Below are positions 8,453-14,156 of a stretch of DNA of 24,005 nt, in pieces. The translations under genes and the position numbers were made by a program. Source of the DNA: Pseudomonadota bacterium (GTDB taxonomy: Bacteria > Desulfobacterota > Syntrophia > Syntrophales > UBA5619); NCBI GenBank assembly GCA_018827585.1, contig JAHJXP010000220.1:1-24005 (forward strand), given 5' to 3'. The notes under the pieces are model-generated. The model was given only the letters and a program-made list of their open reading frames with translations, did not search any database and was not told the DNA's origin. Numbering within the stretch: the stretch's first letter is position 1; each line of letters opens with the position of its first letter.

Positions 8453-9856
8453 TTATATTAACTGCTTCGGCGCCGGGGAGCAAGAAAAATAAGCGGAAAT
8501 ATCCCTGTCCGCAGGGATCCTCGTCATCAATTTCAGTGACTGGTACATGTCATAGGTCAACCGATCATTCCGGCAGGGAAGCAGGGAATTGTTCTGGAAA
8601 AGAGGCTCCTCGGCTATAGGATAGGGCGAAGAAGCGACCGCTTCCGCCCACAGGCCCGTTCCCGGTATGGGTGAATATTCGGCAAGGATCGGCCGCGCCC
8701 CAAAGGATTGGACGAAACGGACGCTTTCTTTCACCTCTTCCGCGGTTTGTCCGGGCAGTCCGCAAAGAAGATAGATCCCGATCTCGCGATCCTGATAACC
8801 GGCGCGCTTCAGACAGGCGATGGCTTCCGCAAGCTCTTCGTTTGAGACCTTGCCGCCTGTCGCGGCCTGCCGGGCGACGTCCGACGTTTCGAAACCAAAA
8901 CGCAGGGTCTTGAACCCCGCCTGGAACATGAGCGAAGCGAGCTCCGGCGAGATGTTGCGCAGATGAAGGCCGTTCGGGCAATGAAACTGGATCGGCAATT
9001 TCCTGCGGACAATCTCTCTGAGAAGAGGAATCGCCAGTTCCGCGGGATCGACGAGAAGGGCGTCGTCGTAAAATGAAAAATTCCTTACTCCAAGACGTTG
9101 CTGCCAGAACTCGATTTCATCGGCAATCCGGATCGGATCACGCCTGCGAAACCGGTCGTTGAGAAGATGGGAGGCGCAGTAGCTGCAACGGTAGGGACAG
9201 CCTCGCGAAGTCAGCACCGGAATTTGCTCGCGTTGAAGGATGAGATCGAACGCAGGGTAGGGGTGCGAATCAAGATCAGCGTCGGGAATAAAGGGCATGT
9301 CCCGGTTGTAGAGGTCCTTAAACAGAGGCGGAAGGGACGTCTCCGCGGGCCCCGCCAGACAGAAATCCGCCCCCGATCCCAAGGCGTGCTGCGGGCAGAG
9401 GGTGACGTAATTTCCGCCCAGAACGACCGGCGCACCGGGAAATGCAGTCCGGACAAGCTCTATGGCGGCCCAAACGCCTGGATACCAGTACGTCATCATG
9501 GATGTGACCATCACGAGGTCCGGCCTGGACATAGAATTGAGAGACCTGAGGAATATCTCCGGCGTTATGCCGTATCGGTTGTAATTTCGGGGAAAGCCCT
9601 TAAGGACTTCTGGTTTGGGAATCCGCGCCTTCGCGTACGATCCCGCGCCGGACTGTTTTCTTTTCGGCAGTCGGAGAGGACCTGTCCCCGCGGACATGTC
9701 CGGATGGCACGGATCGAGACAATCCAAAAAAAAGACGTCCGCCCCATTCCGCCTGAGAAAAGAAGCTATATAGAGGAGTCCCAGCGGCATATTCCATAAA
9801 TCATAGGCCGCAAAGTCATATATCCAGGGGTTGATGAGGAGTATTTTTAGCTTCAT
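8453..9856 (-). CDS. B12-binding-domain radical SAM protein
   Basis: A 467-residue radical SAM enzyme. The core motif CPYRCSYC places the [4Fe-4S] ligands at C220, C224 and C227. The N-terminal ~150 residues have the Rossmann-like pattern of cobalamin-binding domains (KILLINP at the start, VVLGGNYVTLCP before the core), but I see no DxHxxG histidine-ligand motif, so any cobalamin binding would be base-off without that ligand, or absent. Other core elements include FYDDALL and LRFGFETSD. There is no SPASM-like cysteine-rich C-terminus. I chose the ATG at 9856 because MKLKILLINP is the usual family beginning; an upstream ATG at 9949 has no ribosome site. It is the first gene of the run ending with the M20 peptidase. 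Substrate unknown; the annotation rests on the fold. Confidence 0.87.
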   Translation of the reverse strand: MKLKILLINPWIYDFAAYDLWNMPLGLLYIASFLRRNGADVFFLDCLDPCHPDMSAGTGPLRLPKRKQSGAGSYAKARIPKPEVLKGFPRNYNRYGITPEIFLRSLNSMSRPDLVMVTSMMTYWYPGVWAAIELVRTAFPGAPVVLGGNYVTLCPQHALGSGADFCLAGPAETSLPPLFKDLYNRDMPFIPDADLDSHPYPAFDLILQREQIPVLTSRGCPYRCSYCASHLLNDRFRRRDPIRIADEIEFWQQRLGVRNFSFYDDALLVDPAELAIPLLREIVRRKLPIQFHCPNGLHLRNISPELASLMFQAGFKTLRFGFETSDVARQAATGGKVSNEELAEAIACLKRAGYQDREIGIYLLCGLPGQTAEEVKESVRFVQSFGARPILAEYSPIPGTGLWAEAVASSPYPIAEEPLFQNNSLLPCRNDRLTYDMYQSLKLMTRIPADRDISAYFSCSPAPKQLI

Positions 9857-10021
9857 GAACTGCTCAATAACACAAATTTCCCGCCCAGACAATTTCTGCA
9901 CGGGCCAGTAATTGACGGACCGGCAAGAAGTCGTAAACGTCATGATCATATGCTGATGCGAATGATCATCATGTATTGTCCAATGCTATGCAATTTTTAA
10001 AGGATTTATAAATTATTCAAG

Positions 10022-10051
10022 TTGTCCAATTGTTTAATTGGACATTATAAT
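10022..10051 (+). promoter_or_regulatory. Promoter-like sequence with an operator dyad in its spacer
   Basis: TTGTCC at 10022-10027 and a perfect TATAAT at 10046-10051 are separated by 18 nt. The perfect inverted repeat GTCCAATT (10024-10031) / AATTGGAC (10036-10043) overlaps the -35 and fills the spacer, the position a MerR-type regulator would occupy. The arms are separated by only 4 nt, shorter in overall span than classic MerR operators, so the bound protein is a guess. Confidence 0.5.
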
Positions 10052-10077
10052 TAGACGGTATAAAAAATCTCTTGACT

Positions 10078-10104
10078 TTTTTGTTTATACTGTATAAACA
10101 AAAA
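10078..10104. promoter_or_regulatory. Perfect 27-bp palindrome, candidate operator
   Basis: Arms of 13 bp, TTTTTGTTTATAC and GTATAAACAAAAA, flank a single central T at 10091. A TTGACT lies directly upstream at 10072-10077, and TATAAA at 10093-10098 follows it after 15 nt, so the palindrome overlaps a possible suboptimal promoter. The A/T runs at the edges could also make it a weak bidirectional terminator, but the stem is too AT-rich for that to be likely. Confidence 0.55.
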
Positions 10105-10171
10105 TCGCCCCATGTGCCGCTATCATAAATAAGAAGCTGCGAATGATATAATTTCGAGGAAGGGCAACCAT

Positions 10172-10219
10172 GTGAAAGTTCATATATTGTGCGTTCTTGA
10201 AGATTTCTACGGGGTTTAG
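10172..10219 (+). CDS. Possible 15-codon leader peptide upstream of the cyclase gene
   Basis: A GTG at 10172 is preceded by GGAAGGG (10158-10164) with 7-nt spacing and opens a 15-codon frame, MKVHILCVLEDFYGV, ending in TAG at 10217-10219. The stop lies in the loop of a small hairpin, CGGG (10210-10213) / CCCG (10220-10223). The same ribosome site also precedes an ATG-TGA start-stop at 10170-10175. The arrangement is reminiscent of leader-peptide attenuation or arrest. It is short enough to be chance, and no homologue is known to me. Confidence 0.25.
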   Translation: MKVHILCVLEDFYGV

Positions 10220-10288
10220 CCCGAGTCAAAGCAAAGGGGTCGAAAAGACAAAATCGGCAATTATTCAAAGTTCTCATGTTATTCTTTT

Positions 10289-10303
10289 ATTGGACTGTAT
10301 AAT
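10289..10303 (+). promoter_or_regulatory. Proximal promoter-like element of the MerR-cyclase gene
   Basis: ATTGGAC (10289-10295) is followed after 2 nt by a perfect TATAAT (10298-10303), the same spacing as in the distal copy at 10037-10051. No recognisable -35 is present, consistent with an activator-dependent promoter. Transcription would begin about 15 nt before the start codon, whose ribosome site GGGAGG is at 10316-10321. Confidence 0.45.
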
Positions 10304-10326
10304 ACTGAGGAGTCAGGGAGGCGATT

Positions 10327-11907
10327 ATGGTTGAGCTCGAAAAGACAAAAAACGATTTGATCAGCAGCATCGACATCCTCGACAGAACCGGTCTGTCCAG
10401 GGCCACATTGAACAATTACATCAAAATGGGAATGCTTCCCCGCCCGCTTGTCCGCAAGCCCGAGACGTCTTCAAGCAAGGCTAAGCAGATAGGCTACTTC
10501 CCCCCTTCAGTATTGGACGACATTCGCAGAATTAGACAGTATAAAGAGGAGGGGTTCTCTATGGACGAGATATGCGATCACCTGCGGTCGGAATCCGCTC
10601 GTCCTTCCAAAGATGCTGCTGCCGATGAGAGGGACAGCCACGCCGGGCCAATACCGGATGGTGAGCGCAGGACGGATCAGGAAACAAGCGAGAAAACGAG
10701 AGAAGTAATGATGTCGGTGCGAGCTAACGAAGTAAAACTGACGGTCAACGATCTCCAATGTCCCGCCTATCTGATCAATAACAATTTTGAGATTGACTGG
10801 ATCAATGCAGAGGCCGAGGAAATGATCTTCGGGCAAAGCGTGCAATCGATAAAATTAGCCGAAGGCAGGAATATATTCAGACTGTTTATCGGCATAGGGC
10901 TCAGCCAGTCGGTCGAGTCCCGTCATCCGATCATTGATTTCCATATTGCGTTGTTTAAGCAGAAATCCCCTAAAGAAGAGCTGGAGAAACTCTATCAGGG
11001 GATCACAAAAAGGGATGTCCAAATCCTCTCGGATATCTATGACATGATTGATCCCGCTTCCCCGGCGATTGTTCCCGAGACCTACTTGAACCTCAATTTC
11101 CACCTTGATTCCGATGTCGTTTATCGGGTGAACCACATCAAGTTCCGGGAAGGGATTTTATGCGTCTATCTGCCGGCGGACACGATGATGCAGGGGGTGG
11201 TCGAGCTGCTGTCCAGGAGAGGCAGAATCATTCAGGATCTACTCAAACAACGCATGCCGACGCTGGTTTCCTTCACCGTTCTGGTCGCGGATCTTCAGGA
11301 CTCGGTCCGGATTTGCGCCGAGCTCCCTCCCGATGAATACTTCCAGCTGGTCAATCAGATATGGAAGTGCATGGAGGCTTCTTTCAAGAAGTATTACGGA
11401 ACATACGGAAAACATACCGGCGACGGCATGGTCTACTATTTCCTCAAGGACCGCGATTCCAATTATTTGATGAATGCCGTCCACTGTGCCCTCGAATTAA
11501 GGGAAAGCATGAAAATATTGAGCAATGAATGGAAAATAACCAAAGGCTGGTTTAACGATCTTTATCTGAACGTCGGGATCAACGAGGGACAGGAATATTT
11601 CGGGACGATCCCCGCCTCGCCTTCGATTGAATTTACCGCACTGGGCGATTCGGTAAACCATGCGGGCCGACTGTCCGACTTTGCGCGTTACGGTTCGGTT
11701 TGGACGACAAAGAACCTCATGACCAGATTAAGCGATGAGGAAAGAAAAACAATCCGCTACGGGATCCGAAAGAAGGAACAGGACCGTGAGGTCATGATCG
11801 ACAATATCTTTTCCCGGGTGGTCGATCTGATGCCGGACAGTCCAAAATTCAGCAAATACATGGATATTGCGACGTTGGCTGTAACCGAGATACGCGGCAT
11901 CCGTTGA
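10327..11907 (+). CDS. MerR-type HTH, PAS-like and class III nucleotidyl cyclase fusion protein
   Basis: A 526-residue soluble protein with three parts. Residues ~12-90 form a MerR-type winged helix (SIDILDRTGLSRATLNNYIKMG, then GYFPPSVLDDIRRIRQYKEEGFSMDEI). Residues ~130-300 begin with a PAS-like segment (PAYLINNNFEIDWINAEAEE). Residues ~310-500 are a class III cyclase: metal aspartates D322 (VADLQDS) and D366 (KHTGDG), adenine-recognition pair K362 and D441 (ALGDSVN), and transition-state residues N444 and R448. That set predicts an active adenylate cyclase. No transmembrane segment or signal peptide is seen. The ATG follows GGGAGG by 5 nt. The gene stands alone between an AT-rich regulatory region and dtd, and looks lower in G+C than its neighbours. 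Coupling of DNA binding to cAMP synthesis is an inference from the fusion. Confidence 0.85.
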   Translation: MVELEKTKNDLISSIDILDRTGLSRATLNNYIKMGMLPRPLVRKPETSSSKAKQIGYFPPSVLDDIRRIRQYKEEGFSMDEICDHLRSESARPSKDAAADERDSHAGPIPDGERRTDQETSEKTREVMMSVRANEVKLTVNDLQCPAYLINNNFEIDWINAEAEEMIFGQSVQSIKLAEGRNIFRLFIGIGLSQSVESRHPIIDFHIALFKQKSPKEELEKLYQGITKRDVQILSDIYDMIDPASPAIVPETYLNLNFHLDSDVVYRVNHIKFREGILCVYLPADTMMQGVVELLSRRGRIIQDLLKQRMPTLVSFTVLVADLQDSVRICAELPPDEYFQLVNQIWKCMEASFKKYYGTYGKHTGDGMVYYFLKDRDSNYLMNAVHCALELRESMKILSNEWKITKGWFNDLYLNVGINEGQEYFGTIPASPSIEFTALGDSVNHAGRLSDFARYGSVWTTKNLMTRLSDEERKTIRYGIRKKEQDREVMIDNIFSRVVDLMPDSPKFSKYMDIATLAVTEIRGIR

Positions 11908-11977
11908 CTGATCACAGCGCGCCGCTCCTCCTTCCTTCCTGGAACCCGTCCCGCCCGGTGGGCAAGATCAAATGCGC

Positions 11978-11999
11978 CTCCGGCCCGCCGGGAGATTTT
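11978..11999 (+). terminator. Weak candidate terminator after the cyclase gene
   Basis: CTCCGGC, a two-nt loop, then GCCGG-GAG with one bulge, followed by ATTTTA. The stem is GC-rich but the loop is very tight and the T tract is short, so termination is uncertain. The rest of the 266-bp gap to dtd holds only a copy of the dispersed 13-mer and the dtd promoter. Confidence 0.3.
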
Positions 12000-12024
12000 A
12001 CGGCGCCGCCCCTGATCCTTGACT

Positions 12025-12040
12025 GACTTTTTACGAGAGC
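12025..12040 (-). repeat. Solo copy of the CTCGTAAAAAGTC dispersed motif
   Basis: Read on the minus strand this is GCTCTCGTAAAAAGTC, identical over 16 nt to the plus strand at 18729-18744. The inner 13-mer also occurs at 6539-6551. Here no palindromic body adjoins it, so it may be the remnant end of a deleted repeat element. Confidence 0.55.
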
Positions 12041-12120
12041 CCCTGCCCCTGCAAGTAGGTCAACCTCATTGCCTAAATTCCCAATGGGCCTGTCGGGATG
12101 ATTTATCCTGGAGAAAAGAC

Positions 12121-12149
12121 TTGAAGCAAACGGCGTTTGTTGTTAACAT
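12121..12149 (+). promoter_or_regulatory. Candidate promoter and operator dyad for dtd-guaB-dnaE
   Basis: TTGAAG (12121-12126) and TAACAT (12144-12149) are separated by exactly 17 nt. The spacer contains a perfect 13-bp dyad, CAAACG-G-CGTTTG (12127-12139), a position where a bound repressor would block polymerase. The dyad resembles LacI/PurR-type half-sites, but the central unpaired base and the lineage make that family assignment uncertain. Confidence 0.45.
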
Positions 12150-12173
12150 TCCCGCGCTCTTGGGGTATATGTT

Positions 12174-12623
12174 ATGCGATCGGTAGTGCAGAGGGTTGAT
12201 AGAGCAGAGGTCCGCATCGGCGGCAGGCGCCTCTCAGGCATCGAAAGGGGCGTCCTTGTATTTCTCGGGATCGAACACGGGGATCGAGAAAGCGACGCCG
12301 ACTACCTGTCCGACAAGATCATGAATCTAAGGATCTTTGAGGATGAGGAAGGAAAGATGAATCTTTCCCTTCTCGACATACGCGGCGCGATGCTCGTTAT
12401 TTCGCAATTCACGCTGCTGGCCGATTGCCGGAAAGGCAGAAGACCTTCTTTCACGGGAGCGGAAAATCCGGATGCCGCGCAAAAGATTTACGATTATTTC
12501 CTCAGACGTGCAAAGGAGAGAGTCGCTCAGGTGGCCCAGGGGGAATTTCAGGCCATGATGGCGGTCGAACTTGTCAATAACGGGCCGGTCACGATGCTTC
12601 TGGACAGCCGGAGAGACTTTTAA
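12174..12623 (+). CDS. dtd: D-aminoacyl-tRNA deacylase
   Basis: Cytosolic proofreading enzyme that hydrolyses D-amino acids, and glycine mischarged on tRNA(Ala), from tRNA. The 149-residue product is the normal family length. It carries the two active-site signatures: SQFTLLAD at residues 77-84 and the cross-subunit NNGPVT at 135-140, whose Gly-cisPro dipeptide provides chiral selection. The N-terminus MRSVVQRV is the family-typical start. The ribosome site is weak (TTGGGG about 9 nt upstream). A promoter-like sequence with a dyad lies 25-50 bp upstream. The guaB gene follows after 66 bp, so the two are probably cotranscribed. Confidence 0.95.
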   Translation: MRSVVQRVDRAEVRIGGRRLSGIERGVLVFLGIEHGDRESDADYLSDKIMNLRIFEDEEGKMNLSLLDIRGAMLVISQFTLLADCRKGRRPSFTGAENPDAAQKIYDYFLRRAKERVAQVAQGEFQAMMAVELVNNGPVTMLLDSRRDF

Positions 12624-12689
12624 TGGATCGGATTAAAGCATCGTATTATAGCATCGTAATGGAAAAAGAAATCGTAAATGGAGGCCACT

Positions 12690-14153
12690 ATGTTAGATGA
12701 CCGTGTCGCGGAAGCGTTGACTTTTGACGACCTGCTTTTAATTCCGGCGGAATCAAGCGTCTTGCCGAGGGATGTGGACACCTCTACGCTGCTGACAAGA
12801 AATATCAGCCTCAAAGTCCCCATAATCAGTGCGGCGATGGATACGGTGACCGAATCCCGGACGGCCATCTGCCTGGCCCAGGAAGGCGGTTTGGGGATCA
12901 TCCATCGGAACATGAGCATAGAGAGACAGGCAATTGAAGTCGATAAGGTCAAGAAGTCGGAAAGCGGGATGATCGTTGATCCCATCACGATCGAGCCGGA
13001 ACAGAAGGTGTACGAAGCGCTTGAACTGATGAACCGTTACCGGATATCGGGCGTGCCTGTGGTCAGGAACAAGAAGCTGGTCGGCATCCTGACCAACCGC
13101 GACCTCCGCTTTGAAACCGATCTCGAGCAGCCGGTGGCCGATGTGATGACCCATGAAAACCTGATCACGGTCTCTTCCACGCAAATCTCCCTTGAAGATT
13201 CGAAAAAGCTTCTCCACAAGCACCGGATCGAAAAGCTCCTCGTCGTGGACGAAAACTACAATCTTACCGGATTGATCACGATCAAGGACATCGAGAAGAT
13301 AAAGAAATACCCCTATGCCAGCAAGGATTCCATGGGGAGGCTCAGAGTGGGGGCCGCAATTGGAGTCGTTGACCGGGAGGCAAGGATAGACGCCCTGCTG
13401 GCGGCCGGCGCTGATGTGATAGTTATCGACACGTCGCATGGACATTCCTCAGGGGTGCTGGACGCCGTGCGCGCCACGAAGGCCAATTTCCCCAAATGCG
13501 AACTGATCGCTGGAAATGTGGCGACGGCGGAAGGGGCCAAGGCCCTGATCGATGCAGGGGTCGACGCAGTCAAGGTCGGCGTCGGACCGGGATCCATCTG
13601 CACGACGAGAATCATCGCCGGCGTCGGCGTGCCGCAGATGAACGCGATCCGCGATGCGTACAAGGTAGGGCAGAAACATAACATTCCGATCGTTGCCGAC
13701 GGCGGGATCAAGTATTCGGGCGATATCGTCAAGGCCCTGGCAGCCGGCGCCCATACGGTCATGATCGGCGGGCTTTTTGCGGGAACGGAAGAGAGTCCCG
13801 GGGAAACCATCCTCTTCCAGGGGAGATCGTACAAGGTATATCGCGGGATGGGATCGCTGGAGGCCATGAAGATGGGCAGCAAAGACCGTTATTATCAGGA
13901 TGACATGGAAAGCAACCTGAAACTGGTCCCGGAAGGCATTGAAGGACGGGTGCCCTACCGGGGGTCTCTGTCGGCCAGCATTCATCAGTTGCTCGGCGGT
14001 CTCAAGGCGGGCATGGGCTATGTCGGCTGCAGAACGACGGCCGAGCTGAGAGAAAAGTCGCGATTCATCAGGATTACCTCGGCAGGACTGAGGGAAAGTC
14101 ATGTGCACGACGTCATCATAACCAAGGAAGCGCCCAACTACTGGCTGGATTAG
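12690..14153 (+). CDS. guaB: Inosine-5'-monophosphate dehydrogenase
   Basis: Catalyses NAD-dependent oxidation of IMP to XMP, the committed step of GMP synthesis, in the cytosol. The 487-residue product has the full TIM-barrel enzyme with two inserted CBS domains (roughly residues 90-205; GVPVVRNKKLVGILTNRD and EKLLVVDENYNLTGLITIKD). The catalytic cysteine C304 lies in GPGSICTTR. Further IMP-site motifs are ADGGIKYSGD and YRGMGSLEAM, and the flap contains GRVPYRG. I chose the ATG at 12690 because GGAGG at 12680-12684 precedes it by 5 nt; the ATG at 12678 overlaps that site. The dnaE gene begins 3 bp after its stop, so coupling is likely. Confidence 0.97.
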   Translation: MLDDRVAEALTFDDLLLIPAESSVLPRDVDTSTLLTRNISLKVPIISAAMDTVTESRTAICLAQEGGLGIIHRNMSIERQAIEVDKVKKSESGMIVDPITIEPEQKVYEALELMNRYRISGVPVVRNKKLVGILTNRDLRFETDLEQPVADVMTHENLITVSSTQISLEDSKKLLHKHRIEKLLVVDENYNLTGLITIKDIEKIKKYPYASKDSMGRLRVGAAIGVVDREARIDALLAAGADVIVIDTSHGHSSGVLDAVRATKANFPKCELIAGNVATAEGAKALIDAGVDAVKVGVGPGSICTTRIIAGVGVPQMNAIRDAYKVGQKHNIPIVADGGIKYSGDIVKALAAGAHTVMIGGLFAGTEESPGETILFQGRSYKVYRGMGSLEAMKMGSKDRYYQDDMESNLKLVPEGIEGRVPYRGSLSASIHQLLGGLKAGMGYVGCRTTAELREKSRFIRITSAGLRESHVHDVIITKEAPNYWLD

Positions 14154-14156
14154 ATT

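Larger units (their letters stand above)
9857..10326. promoter_or_regulatory. AT-rich divergent intergenic region with dyads and repeated ATTGGAC boxes
   Basis: This 470-bp gap between the radical SAM operon (-) and the MerR-cyclase gene (+) is visibly richer in A+T than its surroundings. It holds four ATTGGAC/GTCCAAT boxes (9978-9984 and 10024-10030 on minus, 10037-10043 and 10289-10295 on plus), three perfect TATAAT hexamers on the plus strand (10046, 10147, 10298), a long perfect palindrome at 10078-10104, and a possible 15-codon leader ORF at 10172-10219. No protein-coding gene of ordinary size is supported. Confidence 0.7.

Noticed and set aside
10200..10262. Possible cyclic-di-GMP (GEMM) riboswitch, suggested by a GGGTTTAGCCC hairpin and a nearby GTCAAAGCAAAGG
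   Set aside because: The order of conserved elements and the tetraloop-receptor pairing of that class are not present; only short fragments resemble it.
10017..10277. 86-codon open frame on the minus strand in the regulatory intergenic region, ATG start and several cysteines
   Set aside because: No ribosome binding site, it overlaps the dyads and all the promoter-like elements, its composition is not protein-like, and I recognise no family. I considered it as a peptide precursor for the radical SAM operon but it is not placed or shaped like one.
12678..12689. Upstream ATG for guaB
   Set aside because: It overlaps the GGAGG that serves the ATG at 12690, and the resulting extension is not typical of the family.
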